Shown: positions 35,891 to 51,471, numbered from the stretch's first letter. The stretch: DNA of 64,000 nucleotides from Vespula vulgaris (GCF_905475345.1 NC_066594.1:5783501-5847500), one strand, 5' to 3'. A program made the numbers and translations. Notes: generated from the sequence alone by a model not told the origin.

Positions 35891-38064
35891 GGCGAGAACG
35901 CTTTACAAGTTAATGAAATAAAGGCTTACTGTCTGTGTTCCGGAGAGAATTATTTTGTTTGCATTTTCTTTTAGTACGCATTCTTACTCGTGTCGATCCT
36001 TCGAACGATACATACATATTAAGATATTACAATCTGGACGCTGAAGATCGACATAAACGACACAGTTCTCTCATGATCGTTTTCGCAAGGAAAGCAAATG
36101 TACGGTTTAAAATCAAACGCAACGACAGCATTTAGCTCCGTTTTGCCTGATTAATAACATTCCTAATTAATACTTATATATAATAATGACGTGTGTATGT
36201 ACCAGAGTAAGAGATCAAACTTTGCATTGTCACTTAAATAAAAAAGACGAAAGAAAAAAAGAAAGAAAATACAATAAAAGAAAATAAAAAAAATAAAATA
36301 AAATAAAATAAAAGGAAATAAAGGAAGAGAGTTATCAAGATAATCTTAAGAACTTAGCTCGTAAATAATATTTTTTGGAGGAGCAGAGTGATGGTGACGA
36401 TGACGATGACGATGATGACGATGGACGTGTGTATGTGTGTGTGTCTGTGTGTATCTCTTCCTTCGATTTCGGAATTATTGCCGCTGCAATCGATTTCCGA
36501 CTATTAATAAAATATAAATTGCACGAAGAGATATCGATGCTTTGAGAAAAGCATTTGTTTTTAATTAAACATTAAACCTAATATAATAAGTATAATAAAA
36601 AATGTAATACGAGAACGCAAGAAATACAAATAATTTAATAAAATATGTATGTATGTAGGTATGCATGTACGTGTGTAGGTATGTGTATGTGCGTGCACGA
36701 AAAACGAGGAAGGACGTTCGTACGAAGGATTTTCTTTTTGCGAAACATTTTTCGTTGTCGTTTGCAGCGGCTATGGCGATGAGAGCGAATGAATTTTCCC
36801 AATGATTTTACAGTGAAAATTGTAGGAAAAGTTGTTTGTCGCCATTAGATCGATTAAAAAACTAGGATATACAAAAACGTTATCGTAGGAAGTCAAACGA
36901 TAACGTTTCAGCAAAATGGCGATTAGGGCTTGTATACACGCAGTGACCGAAGAAACCTGTGTATCAGTAAATATTCCTTAAAGGTTAAATGTTTGTATCC
37001 GTAATGATCCGTGTTATGTATAGAATATGTGTATACAGACTATATTCAATACATCGTAACGTATTGTTTATGTGTGAGAGACGCGTCTTGTACTTTTTCC
37101 TTTTGTAGAATAATTCTTCTCTTTCTGTTTCTTTTTTTGTATTGTTTCGTTTCGTTTCGTTTCGTTTCGTTTCGTTTTTTTTTCCTTCTTCTTCCTCCTC
37201 TTCTTCTTCAACATTACAAACGTTCGTGCGAGTGTTGCGAAATTACAAGTGGCAGCATGCTTATTTCCCTTTTCTTCTTTCGTTTCTTCCTCCTCTTTAC
37301 TAACTTTTTCTTTTTCGTTTAAATACAGATTTTCCATAGAGACATACTACACATATGCATCTATGTAACTACATATATACACGCTATTGCACGACGATCG
37401 AACGCAAATAAAACCGACATATTCGTGCACTGTGAATTTTATCGGAATGTTTATCTTATTCATGTATGTATATATGTGTGTATGTATGTATGTATGTACG
37501 TATCGTGTTCTTTGTAAGTAAGTACACGATCCCAAGAAAAACGAAAAAATACAAAGATTTTAATAACTTTGATGTATTGTCATTGGATCCTGTGAATGAG
37601 TTTTACTTTAAGTATTTTGCGCCGGTAAGAACGTACTTACATACCACTCATCGAATAGTAACTACTCTCAACCACAGGGATAAAAATGATATATACAAAG
37701 TTTCGATATATATATATATATATGTGTGTGTACATATACATATATATCGATTCGATATAACGAGAAAAACGGTAAAAGGTGATACGCGGGCCAATGAAAT
37801 GCACAGTGTCGGAGGAACGGCTTGACGAGTAATAACGTACAAATATTTCATTATATGTATCTATGTATGTATGTATGTATATATGTATATATAAGCGATG
37901 TCGCGTACAAATCGATAGATGTTCTATCTCCGAAAGCGAAGGAACACGAGAGGTAAAATGTGTATTCATAGCTATTTAGCAAAAAAAGAAGAAATCGAAC
38001 GTTCTCGTTATCGTCAAAAAGAATCGATCGGTATAATACTCCGATTCTTTCTACATTTTTATTT

Positions 38065-38070
<6 letters not shown>

Positions 38071-38105
<35 letters not shown>
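38071..38105. repeat. (CT)n microsatellite
   Basis: Perfect CT run of about 35 bp. Confidence 0.9.
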
Positions 38106-38110
<5 letters not shown>

Positions 38111-39236
38111 CTTTTCTTTTTGATCATCCTACTTACAAAACATTTCGAGTACTTTCGTTCGTTCACTTTGTGCCGAATACGAATCTGGGTATAAAGATTC
38201 TATACCTGAATAAGTTATATACGTATGTATATGTGTATGTATATATGTATGTATGTTATATGTATGCATTTATGTATGTATGTTTATTTGTTCGTTTGTT
38301 GTTTCTTTGTATGTATACATGTATATACGTACGTACGTATATCGATCTCATACATCGTAAAATGAACTAACAAAGGACAACGATCGAATCGGCCATCGAT
38401 CGATCCAAGCAACATGACGAAGATACACAACAGATAGCAGACAGGCACACAGATCATACATACATACATACATACATACATACATCATACATACAAACAC
38501 GCGCTCTCACATAGAAAATTCTCTTCGACCTGACTTAGAGAAATGAAGGAGAAGGATTTCGTCGATTGATCGACATTACGACGAGATTAGGAGCAAGTTC
38601 ACAAGGCAAAGGGGCGCGTTCAACGAACTTTGAAGCACCTCGCCACATATATTTTACTTATGTGTTTATGTATATGTATATATACGTCGTCTATATAACG
38701 CGCCACAATTTTTATTCCTAGCGAATAATTACGAAATTCTTAATTATCATACAAACGCCTTATCGCATTGTACATATACATAATTACTATATAGAAACGT
38801 GTTACAGTCTCTCGTTTTCTCTATCGCGCTTTATTTTACTTTCTCTTTCTTTCTTTCTTTCTTTCTTTCTCTCTCTCTCTCGTATTTTTCATATCGACGT
38901 TTCACTTTCTCTCTCCCTCGAATTCTATCACTCTTATTCACATAGTTATCATATAAGACTATCGTGTAACTAGCTAAAACGTAATATACATACGTATGCG
39001 TGATCGACCGGGATATCTTTATTCTGTTTCTTACTTCCGAGTTTTAGTAACATCAATAGTCTTGTCATTGGTACAACGTGGGGAAAACGTTGTACGGCTA
39101 GTTTTCCTTTTAGTTCTGCGTTGTTTTATAAAGCATAGGGTATATTATACTCCTCTATTCTTATTTTCATTTGACTTACTTGCTCGCGACGTATGGAGCT
39201 TTCTCTTTTTACCGCGAGCTTAAATACGTAATCCTA

Positions 39237-39365
39237 CATATGTATGTATGTACGTAGGTATGTATATTTTTATATAGGTATGTATGTATACGTGTACGTA
39301 CGTACGTATGTATCTATGTATGTATGTATGTATGTATGTATGTATATATGTATGTATGTATATAT
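39237..39365. repeat. (GTAT)n/(GTAC)n tetranucleotide block
   Basis: About 130 bp of GTAT/GTAC units with TA interruptions. Similar but shorter blocks lie at 38220-38300 and 38455-38490. Confidence 0.85.
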
Positions 39366-40522
39366 TTTCACGTATATATAAAATTATCGCGAGCTTATTA
39401 TTAACTTCTATATAATTTAATCACAATACCAATTGAATTATTTTTCGAAAGGCAAATTATTTTTTACAGCTCTCTCTTAAAACAACTCTCTTGATGTCTG
39501 ATCCCACTATAATATATCTTTCTTATTTTTCTTTTTTTTTTCCTTTTTATTATTTTTTTTTTTTTTTGTTACGTCTTCTAGATTATTTTATTATCAACGA
39601 TGTTTCATAGCATTCACGATTACAACGAGATGTATCCAGATAAAATGCTTTTTCGCGTCGATTCGTTCATCATTTATCGAATTTTTCTTTCTCCGTCGAT
39701 CGGTGGAAAAGATTTGCAATTACGTATGCTGCTTTTATCGCGTTTCTTCGATCTTTTAAACGGTAAGTATCCTTTTCTGTACGGGAGTACTGCGATAAAA
39801 GAAATCGTGGAAGGGGAAATAAAAGTGAAATAAAATAAAATAAAAAAGAAGGGGGACAAAAAGAAATAATAAAAAAAAAAAAAAAAAAAGATTCTGATAC
39901 GAAACGAAACAAGATTTTATCACATTTCTTACATTCGAAAGCAACAAACTGAACGCAGAGCGGACTTTTCTTTTTCTATTTGCTTCGCTTCGTTGCGAAT
40001 CAATCGAAGTAAAAAGATCTTAGTACGTCTTTCTTTCGTTCTTTCTTTCTTTCTTTCTTTTTCTCTCTTCTCTCTCATATATGAAATTTATAATTGCATT
40101 TTTTATAATTGCATTTTCTTTTTTTCTACTACGAGCATGAAAAAATTCGCGAAAGGAGAAAGGCCGTTTCGCGGATCGAAAAATTATGACCGCGTTTCGC
40201 TTCATAAAGGTCTCTCGTGCGAAAGTACGAAATATATTTCGAAAACGGAGATTAAAAGCAAAAAAAAAAAAGGAAAGAAAAGAAAAGAAAAGAAAAACAA
40301 AAACGAAGAAAAGAAAAAAGACAAAAAAAGAAATTCCTCACGGTTCGGACAGCTTCATACCTGTAATTATATACACTCTACCTCTAAGAAGATTTTCGAT
40401 ATCAAGATAAATGAAGGACTTCGAGGTCCTTCGAGTGCAAAGCCCGTTGGTAAAAGATTCCGAGAATTATTGTACGTTCGATCGTATGGAGAAAGAAAAA
40501 AGAAAAAAAAGAAAAAAAGAGG

Positions 40523-40553
<31 letters not shown>

Positions 40554-41289
40554 AGAGAGAGAGAGAAATGGTTGAACAATGGAAGGAAAAAGGAAAAGAA
40601 ATTTGCATGCGATTACTTGAGGAATGAAGATTTCATTTCCGGTTTAGTGAGAAAGGAATTCAACGTGAATCGTGGTAATGTTAAATCGGTGATAAATTAA
40701 AATGGAATTGACGTGCTTTTGAATGATCTAGTTTCCTTCCCTTTCTCTCTCTCTCTCTCTCTCTCTCTTTTCTATGCACGAAGATGCAAGGAACATGGCG
40801 TAAAGATAGAAAAGGAGATGTACATAAGTGCAACGAGAGCACGCACGCACGTACGCAGACGCACTTAGTTGACGTACAACGTTCGTACGCTTCTTATGGA
40901 AAGGCGGACGGCGAGCGACTACCAGACAATCGTAACACGAACACCCTCGTTTACCTTGAGTAGGAGTCCTCCCGACCTTGAAATCGTCTGCTCTTATACA
41001 TCGTACGATATTTACGCCTAAAGCTATCATTTATTATACCTTATTTGGCGTCGTAACGCGTTGCACGAGAGAACTTATCCTTTTTTTTTTCTCTTTTCGA
41101 TTTCTCTTTTATATATATATTATATATATATATATATATAAAAATAGCAATTTGTTAGAGTAAGGAAATCATTTAAGGGTTTCAAAATAAGAAAAAACGA
41201 CCCCAAAAAAAGGAATAGGTAAATAGAAAAAGAGAAAAAGAGAGAGATGAAAGAGAGATCATATACATATATTTATATATATATATATC

Positions 41290-41320
<31 letters not shown>

Positions 41321-41420
41321 CATAGAGATCATATATATATATATCGGCAATGATAATCAGCGCGTTGATGTTTGAGAAACCAAGGTTGAAGGTGGTAAAC
41401 AACGAAGTCCCTAACGTTAA

Positions 41421-41545
41421 TCACAGTATTAATATAATAATAGTAATGATCATGATGATAGTAATATTAATAATAATAGTAATAATATGAATAATAATAA
41501 TAATAATAACATTAATATTAATAATAATAATAATAATAGTATTAC
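41421..41545. repeat. (AAT)n-like trinucleotide tract
   Basis: AATA/ATAATA units with interruptions. It produces an Ile/Thr/Asn-only minus-strand frame. Confidence 0.85.
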
Positions 41546-41949
41546 AAGCAACGGAGTTCTGATGATAAGTAATAATTAACTCTCTTCCTCGCGATTCTGC
41601 CAATAAATGCTTACATAATATTTTTGTATATAAATAAATCTTGGATACGTGTATATCTGTTTGTATATCTGTACGTGTAAATGCATACGTACGTACTTAT
41701 ATCACACTCTTTACGCACTTTCGAGTTCGTAGTAATATTTTATTGATTGGGATCGCATTTGGAGAAACACGACTTTCGAAAATCCGTAAAAGTCTCGAAA
41801 GGAAAATGCTTGTGTGTGTATCTGTATAGTGTATGTGTGTGTGTGTGTGTGATGCGTGATATTGGTGTACCGCTGTACTTCGCTCTGACGTAACTCAAGG
41901 TGATCTTGAAGAATGACGAAGGGACTAGGCACGTAAATAAGATAAGCGC

Positions 41950-41950
<1 letters not shown>

Positions 41951-41993
<43 letters not shown>

Positions 41994-42008
41994 TATATAT
42001 ATATATAT
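41951..42008. repeat. (TA)n microsatellite
   Basis: About 58 bp of alternating TA with one AAT interruption. Confidence 0.9.
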
Positions 42009-44901
42009 AAAACAAAAACAAAAAAAAATTCGAGCGATAAACTTATAAAAGAAGTTATTGGCAGTGGCATGTCGATCGATCCTTGACAGACGTCATCACG
42101 CAAATTACAGAAAACTATATACCTACTTATTTAAATGCTTGTCAAAGTATCCTCGTGTCACCATAACCGATCCATTTGTTCCTACAACCCACCCCCATTT
42201 TACGTTTCTCTTGGGAACTTAACGTGGACGATTAATATTTACCGACCAATTAATTTTCTTTTCCCTTTTTTTTTTGCGCACGACGAATCATGAAAGATGA
42301 AAAAGCGCGGATACGATAATACAGTTCGTAAGGAAGAATGCTCGAAATGATCAACGAGTTAGTGCAACGTTTTACGAATACCACATTTTATATATTTTTC
42401 TCGTAACCACGATGGCAGCTTTCTACTCTTTCTCGCTACATATGCACATAATAATACGTTATTAAATTTTTGCAGCTTTTTATAATTAGCGTTATAGCGC
42501 GATATAACTTATATTTTTATTTCTTTTTTTATCTGATAATATATATATATATACATACAACTCATATATATACGTGTATATATATGTGTGTGTATCTTCT
42601 TTACCAATATAAATGACAGTACGGCTTAAATTCCATATCACATAACGTTATCCTGTTCGGTATCAACTTTCGACAACCGAATATCACTCCGTTCCTTTGA
42701 TTGCCTCGTTGCTCGTTGCTGTCATTGCTAATCATACAAAATAACTCTTTGAAAGCATTCATTTCGACGATGTTATTATAAATATTATCAGAATACGCTT
42801 GATCTACATTTCACCAAGAGGAACGTCAAAAAGCAAATAATTTCGATGAATTTCAGACGTAATACAACATCGTATCAAATCGTAAAAGATAATTAGGAAA
42901 GAAAAAAATATTGCCAACAAAATGATCTTTCAAACGAACAAAGCTTTTCGATTGAACCTGCTGAATGGTATCGTCGAAACGTTTCTGTTCTTTTTTTTTT
43001 TCTATTTTTTTTTCTTTTTTTTTTTAAATATTTTTTCATGAACGAGTATTATCAAGAAAAAGATGTATGGAACACGGTTTTACTTTCTTTTTTTTTTTTA
43101 TTTTCCATTAACGCCGATGCGTTAATTATCGTTTGTATCGCATTTTCAAAGTCTTTGAGAATAATTTTTTGCTTTTAATTAAAGTAATCATCACTTATAC
43201 GTTTTCGTTAAGCGGAAGCGTGTACAACTGATAATGCAAGGGCTAGAATGAAATCGACTCAATGTGTATATGTATACGTGCACTCGAGCATTTATAATTT
43301 ACAAACATGCCGCGATGAATATTCGTTCATCGCTTTTACTCGTGCAACATGTATACGTATAATAAATATTGCATATGAATTGAGCTCTCGTTCGATTATA
43401 TGGTTATAAAATGGCTCACTTGTTACGCGCGAATAATCATTTAAAAAGCACCTCGAACGTGAACTACTTATCTCGATGTGCTCGATAAAAATAAAGAAGT
43501 TTATTAAAAAATTCGAAAATTCAATAAAATTTTCGTGAAAAATAATTTCTCGTGAAAATTATGTAATATAACACACATACAACTTTCTCTTACATTTGTA
43601 CAAATAAATTATATATATCGTTAAAAACTCTCATATTTTCATAATTTCCTTTCGCCAATATATTATAAATATATAATATAAATATATAGCTATATCTACA
43701 ATACAATATACACAATTATATATTGTCGATTGAAAAATATTCAAAGGGAAATGCTTCTAACTTTTCCTCGTGTTCAATGATATTCTCCGATATGCAAATT
43801 AAAAAGGTCAAGTGTCTCCGATCGATAAGTAGAAAAGTTGAAGTTTCATGGGAAAATTTAACCTTCTTTATGATACCCGTCACGCGAGATTCCTTAAAGA
43901 AAACAGTTAAATGATACAGAATATTGTAGAATTTAATTCAGATGAGTATTTCTCCTGACACAAATTTAACCAGTCAGATTTAATGATACACGCCAGAAGA
44001 AATTCATTGTACAATTTGCTATACTATACATTCACAGTGTTAGAAACCCTTTCAATCGAGTCTACCCGATCGATTCATCGACGATGTTATACACGCTTGC
44101 GAACCCTTCGCATTCCCTGACTTCCCTGGCACAATAACCTCAAAGTCAAGACAATGTAATAAATGTCGATACAAATGAGGTTTCGCACGATACCAATTCA
44201 CCACGGCAATGCGTATGCATGTATTTATGCGCCTACGGCGGCCTTCCAGCTAGTGAATAACAATCTTTACAAAGGATCCCAACAATGACAGCAGGAGCAA
44301 ACGTTCGGCGGCTGAACAAAAGAAAACTGAGCACTAGCATACGATACGATGCTAAAAAGAGAAAGAGAGTCGTGCTTTCGTGGATAAGAGCTAGGGATAG
44401 ACTAGTCACTCCGACGAATATCACGTATTTATACATCTATTAAAATTAAATTTTCTGCCTTAACGATACGATGAATTCAGCGTCACAATTAAAAATCGAA
44501 TTACGACATCGATAAAATGCAGCGTTATTACACATCCGGTTGAAGACCAATTTCCTACGGATCGAATTAACAAAAAAAAAATAAAATAAAATAAAATAAA
44601 ATAAAAGTAATGATAATAAAAGAAACGAAATAGGTCTAAAAAGGTTCGAATGTAGGTCAATCTCTCTCGTAATCACTTATCTCTGTAGACACTCGCCTAG
44701 AACGTATAGGGCGAGGTCATTCATCGCACAAAGTGTTTGTATTCTGGCAAAGCTTGGAAGGATCGTTAACCTTTCGATTTCACGACCCTTCCTCGTTCAC
44801 CTTGACGTCAACGTTACCGTCTGCGCACGGTTTCCAAGGTCAACCCTACCCGAAGTTATTAACGAGCATGACGGCAGTGGCACACGTGTGAGCCGACGTC
44901 C

Positions 44902-45289
44902 TCATATTTCGGCGTATCGTCTGAGTTCCTCGATGAACTCTTTACTTAATATCACGCGACTCAAAGCACTCGAAGGACCGTGCGAACTATGGCTGTCGTG
45001 AGAAGAGGATCCATGGGAGGAAGATCCATGAGAAGATGATCCATGCGACGATCCGTTGCTTTGATGTTGCTGCTGCTGTTGCAATTGATGACTGGCACCG
45101 TGTTGTTGCTGTTGAGATCCAGCAGTACCGACCGAATTCAAGGACTGATGACTGCTAAGACTCGGCTGATGATTCGAGGAGATTGCATGAACCGTAGTTT
45201 GAACGGACGTCGTATTGCCAAAAATACCCGACTGGGGATGCCTCGAGTGTATAGTCGATCTGCGACAATAGAAATCATTCAATTGTTGT

Positions 45290-45321
<32 letters not shown>

Positions 45322-46420
45322 TTGAGGCTGCGGTTTTTGTCGCACTTTGTTTCTGGTCGCTGCAGCGTTGACGTTCGTCGACTGAAGGGTATTGCTCCTA
45401 GCAGTGGCCGCTACAGCAGCGACGGCAGTAGTAGTCGTGGTAGTGGCCGTATTTATGGCTGTGGTGTTGATGGTAGTGGTGGTAACCGTGGTGGTGGTCT
45501 TGCTACCGGAAGAGGCTGGCGTTCTCAAACCAGTAACGGACGTTCGTGGTGGAGGAAAGTAATCGTCGTTGATCTTTTCCGAGGGTGGCTTCGGTAATCT
45601 ACGTCGTAGCCAAGCATGCCTGAGTGCCATCCTGGGTGTCATCCTTAGTTTCGGATCCCACTCGAGGCAACCCCTTATGAAATCGATGAACATGAGATCG
45701 TCACAGCCTTTCAATGCCCGTTTCCATTCTCTCGAACCTGGTGGCCCACGGAGTTTTCCTCTCCTCGATAGGCCACCACCGAAACGCGCTGTACCGTCTG
45801 ACAGCGTCGTCACCGTACAGTACCTCGGATAACCTTTCGAACTGATGAAATTTCGACGGCGCTTTGCATTTTCTAGCAAGTAGGCTGGCGGCATACCTAG
45901 AAGTTCGATTATGCACGCCAGTTGATCCGCCTCATCTTCACCCGGCAACAGCGGGATCCCAGTGAATAGTTCCGCGAGAATGCAGCCTAGACTCCACATG
46001 TCGATCGGCATGCCGTATCCAGCGCCAAGGATCACCTCCGGGGCCCGGTAGAAGCGGCTTTGTATATACGTGTAGACGCGCCGGTTCTCGTAGCAACTCG
46101 AGCCGAAGTCTATCACCTGGACATACGAGTGGGCAGTGGTTATTAATAAAGTACACTCCCATAACGATCGCATCGTACGCTTCGTTATTGGACGCTAGCT
46201 CATATAAGATATATTACTAGGACACGATCATTATTTTCTTTAGATTATTTTATTATTTTTCTGCGAACTTTTCCTGCGAATATGTTCCGCCATATTTACC
46301 GTTCACGCGATCGCGATAATTTTCTCTGTGTTCTTTTATTAATTAAAAACCGGATTTTCGTGATCAAACCTCTCCGAGAATTAAAACATCGTGTAAATGT
46401 ACGAAACGTCTCTCTCTCTC

Positions 46421-46477
<57 letters not shown>

Positions 46478-48130
46478 GCGTGTGTGTGTGTGTATAATAT
46501 TTATGTAGAAAGATGTATATCTAACACAATTTATTATTTATGAGCGTTTGATAACAAACGATACATTTTTATTATTAGTTAAATATTGAAATTTCAATCT
46601 AATGATAATTTGAATATTTCGCGACGTCGGTTTAGATTTTCTCATTTACTGACCTAGTTTAATATTTTAGGCAACTACGTTTACTTCGAGCACAGCTAAG
46701 ACTAAGCATTGGACATTATCCAGAATTATACTCGGTCATCTCTTTATCGGCCCCGACATCCTCTCTGCGTTTATGCACTTATCGCACTAATTGTAATTTG
46801 TGATAGTTTGCTATCAAATGTGATCGATAAAAAAAAAAAACACGGAAGAAAAAATGAGAAAAAAAAAAGAATAAAAATCGTACCACGTATTAAAATAAAA
46901 CAAGAATATTGCGACTACTTGATCTCGGATGTCGATTATATAATAAATTGGCAAAAAGTCAACGTTCTTTTCAAAAATTTTACAAATCCAATTATAACAA
47001 CAAGGATCGATCGATCCATTTTTATTCCTAACAAGAATACACGCATGCATTTGTTCGACGATGCGTCATCGTCAAAAGAAATACATGTTTAAATCGATTT
47101 CAAAAAGATGGGTATCCTACAAGATATTTTTATGGTATAACATTTTTATTGCCACTTCCCTTGGGATAATAGAATGTAGTTAGAAATAAACGTCCCTACG
47201 ATGTGTAAGTCTATTTGTCTGGATAATAATAGCTTATCTGTGACATAGTTTCAACGATTAAATTTCCCAATATCACTTTACAATATAACTATATAAGTGT
47301 ACAATGACCGCAAGAATAGTACATTAGAACATTGTTGCGTTTAGTAAGGTATTAATTCCATGGAGGTTTTCCAACTCTATTTACCGCATGAATGCATTTC
47401 GCCGTACTAATTACAAATTCGCAACTTTATCCGGGGGAAACACGCGATAGGAATTATCATTCGAATAACAAGATCGGATCGATATAAACCTTAACGATTT
47501 TTCTCGAGGGTAACTCGATTTCTCACGAGATTGAATAGATCAACTTTCGGTATCGTTCTGATCGATTCTATTGTGTATCAAACTGTCCCTTTTCATAAAA
47601 GGTATTAGAGTCCATCAAACTATGGACGTTTATCGTGTTCTCTGAAATACAAAACACGAGCAGTAGGGTAGATGGAAAAAAAGGGATTGAAAATATTTAA
47701 CTTGCAGTTTCCCTTTCGTCACGGTACGAGAATAGAGATAAAAAAGGTCATTCCCTTAATTGGAGCGGGTGTTTCGCTTCGAAGGTAACAGGTGGTACTT
47801 ATACAGGCGGCACTTGACCGTGCGAAACTAATTCCGAGCTCAAAGAGACTCAGGAAAGTCTTCTTAGTTGATGTTAAAAAAAAATTCTGCTAATTCTTCG
47901 AATAATTTATATTCTGCTAAGACAATGCCAACAAAATTGTGAGATCTTATTTGTATATCCACGTACCTGTTTGTATACACATACACGCATCATTATATCG
48001 TTCACACATATGTTATTTGTAAATATAATGTTCGTTAGAAATAAAATTTTGTCAAGCTGATCTGTAATTGTATTCATTAAAATATAAAATAACAAACAAT
48101 CGTTAATCTTACAATTTTTAATATTCTTTC

Positions 48131-48168
<38 letters not shown>

Positions 48169-49736
48169 GTTATCTCTTTTTGTCTTTTACTAAAATCGAT
48201 ACACGAAAATAAAATACTTCACAGCGAAACACCCATCGAGCCAGGAATGATACATTCAAATCAACTGTCAACGAAAATATCTACGTCGAACAAAAATGTA
48301 AAATCGATTGTATGAAAAATAACAAAGCTGCCAATCAAAATACAATCTGCTTTTGACAGCATCGTGTCACGTTGCGTAAATGTATTATATACCTATTGTA
48401 CATGAATCTCTTTCATTGATCGCGTTAAATACTCAATAACACACCTTGACCTTTCCCAGTGATTTTTTCTTAATTCGTTTTTCTTTTTACTTTTTTACGA
48501 ACATTTTCTTTTTACACGCATTCACAATTTTTTATACACAAAACAGAAGTTTTTATATATATTGAAAATTTTCCTTTCGAAAAAATCAAATACAATTACC
48601 TATTTTTCCTTCTAAAAAAACCTCACAAAGTTATTTTAAAACGACTTAATCTTACTGTCAGTACTTTACAGTAAAGATAAAGAACAAAGAAAAGAAGAAC
48701 GAACAGGCAAACCTGATATTTCCGCGTCGTGAGAAATAACAAGTAGAAATGTCGGAGTTATGTACACAATTCGACACGATCATCATCATAGATTTTACGA
48801 AAGGAGGAACGTTCGATTCATTGCATCATTTCGATCTATAAATATGTAAATTGTTGATACGCAAGTATGTATGTTATGCAATAACAAGGAACGGTAATAT
48901 TTGTACAATTATGACTTATGTATGTACATATGTCGATATTACGTATTTCGTAATACGACAATAATTTCAACTTTGCAATAGTTTCTTTTTCTTTTTTCTT
49001 CCCTTCCAAGGACAACGAGGAGGTGCCTCCTTGATAAAAGCAGTAAAACTAATCGATGTCGTCTTATCGTCGCGCTCTGTTCGTATCATTGAAAGAAAAA
49101 AAAAGAAAAAAGAAATGTTTCACGCCCTACAATATCCCCATTATATAGTTTCTCCCCTTCACGATTTCTTTCGTACCAGAAAGATAATAATCCTAAGGAG
49201 CACTAACATTGAGTCATCGTCGTCGAAATGGAAGGATAGTTTGCTGGTTGGTCTATGAGTCGGTGCCATTGTCCCTAAGTGACCCCCTCACCCTACACCT
49301 TTCATCCGTTCCGTAACGATCGATAGTGCTTTTAGGAAGCTTCGTAAAGAGAGACACATAACGTAAACGTCTAAATTAATATCTATGGGTTTTTCACGCG
49401 TTTTCTTTTTTTCTTCTTTTAAACATACACGAAAAGCTTATAAACGAAAATTGACGGACGCGACGATGCGAACAAAATTATTATTGTGTTTAACCAAGAA
49501 TATATATACATATATATATATATATGATAATATGAATAAATAATATATACTAACACATATGTAACATAGTGATAGAGAACGTAAATGGAAAATGTTTCGT
49601 ATATATATATATACATATACACATACTACTAGATAGATAGAAAATGTTATTCGCAAGTAGGCCATCACGAATTACACGCAGCTACGGTAAGTGCACGTTT
49701 TACGAGCATACTGAAAGTTCGCTGTTCGAAGAGAGG

Positions 49737-49775
<39 letters not shown>

Positions 49776-51428
49776 ACACAAGCGATGCATCTAACCCGGG
49801 GGGTCGGAAAGTCGAGTCTCAAGGTCGACCGATGCATCTGACCGGAAATACTTCAGCTGCCTCCTTTCGTTAATACATACTTCCATTTTGAACACTTACA
49901 AACGAAACGATCCCCTTCGTTCCTGTGCCTATGAGAAAGAACGAAACGAATTGTTTCTGTTTTTATTTTCTTTCTCATCGCAATCTTCTCACCCTTTCGT
50001 GAGAAGTAAAAAACGAAGAAGAGCAAAAACGAACAACGATAAAACGCCAATATCTAAAACAAAGTTAAATAGAGTTAAATCAACGATACGATAGAGAAAG
50101 AAAAAGGTAGAAAAAGAGAAAAGGAGAAATGGAAAGACAGACATGAATAGAAACAACAAATGAAAATTCGATTTTTCTTGCGAACAAAAGCGCTATTGTT
50201 ATAAACAATCTAACGAAGGATAAAGATAGAATAGTAAAATAGTAGAAGGAAATGAGAAAAAAGGTTGAAAAGAAAAGAGGACTTTAAATAACATTTTTGT
50301 ATAGCACGTAGCTACCGAACGTGTTCGTTGCGATAGTAGATTTCTTTTGAACAAACCAACGTAAATCGGTCGTCTATTTCTAGCTAATATAAAATCGAAA
50401 TATTAATATTTATATACATATATAAATATATATATAATACACATACACACATATATATATTTATATACATATACACGCATACACGTATATATACGTATAT
50501 ATAAATATTAATATTTCGATATTACACACACACATGAAAGCGTGTGTGTATGTATATATAGGTATATATGTGTATATAACGAAGCGACCAACACACTTCT
50601 GCTCTTGACACCCATAACACCGATATTATAAAATACACGGATTTTCTCTGTCGAGACTCTGACGTCCTCCTTTTTCCACCCCCTATCTTTTATCTCACTT
50701 TTACAAACGCATACACATACATACCTACATACACGCACGCATACGACACGCGCGCCCGCACGCTTACTCAGTCACGCTCTTTCTCGTTTCCACCAGAGGC
50801 TTATTGCGCGTGTTTCCTTCGAACGTCCTCTTTCTTTCTTTAATCAAACGCGCTGTCGACATTTTTTCTCGTCGACGCTCGGCAACCCTGGGGCGATATG
50901 TATTTAAAAAAAAAAAAAAAAAAGAAAAGAAAAAAAAGAGGGGTGAAAAAGAAAAATGAAAAACGAAGGGAGAAAAAAAAAAGATTACGTGGCTCGCTTT
51001 GTGAGATAATTAGAACAAGCTATGTTAGCTTCCAAACGATTTCTCTTTCTTTCTCTTTCTCTTTCTGTCTGTCTGTCTCTCTTTGTCTTTCTCCCAGGAC
51101 GTCCTTTATTGCAAGACCGATGGAAAAGCCAAAGTGGTAACTACTGTTCGAAATCTCAGTATTTACTCAGTGAAAAGACCGAACAGTTTAAACACCTTAT
51201 AACCATATATTGATTATTAATTTTCTCAATGGTAAGAGATCACTCGGTCATTTATCTATCCTTAATGGATAAGAGATTGAATCACGTTTAATATTTAACG
51301 CAATTTCATCCTTTCGATATCGCATTTCCCTTTCTCAAATCTCTCCTTTCTTCGGTTCGCCATAGAACTCGCCAACTTTTAGAATTATCGATCGTATGTA
51401 TATACACTGATCGCAATCTATACGTATT

Positions 51429-51471
<43 letters not shown>

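Larger units (their letters stand above)
32522..44901. other. 12.4 kb spacer between brambleberry and DYRK2, no recognised gene
   Basis: AT-rich with many microsatellites: TTTCG units at 37141-37168, CT at 38071-38105, CATA/GTAT blocks near 38220-38490 and 39237-39365, AAT-type 41421-41540, TA at 41951-42008, and AAAAT units near 44580-44604. Two short coding-like stretches (33681-33911 plus, 34142-34360 minus) are listed separately. The right end should contain the DYRK2 3' UTR. The long frame at 39993-40700 is lysine-rich low complexity. Confidence 0.55.

Noticed and set aside
39993..40700. 235-residue plus-strand frame
   Set aside because: Lysine/arginine/glutamate-rich translation of purine tracts; no domain and no homologous feel.
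45043..45597. 184-residue plus-strand frame opposite DYRK2
   Set aside because: Antisense shadow of the DYRK2 Gln/Thr-rich tail.
49644..49686. Short ATG-to-GTAAGT stretch on the plus strand, like a small first exon
   Set aside because: Only 14 codons, no recognisable peptide and no downstream exon; such patterns occur by chance in 16 kb.
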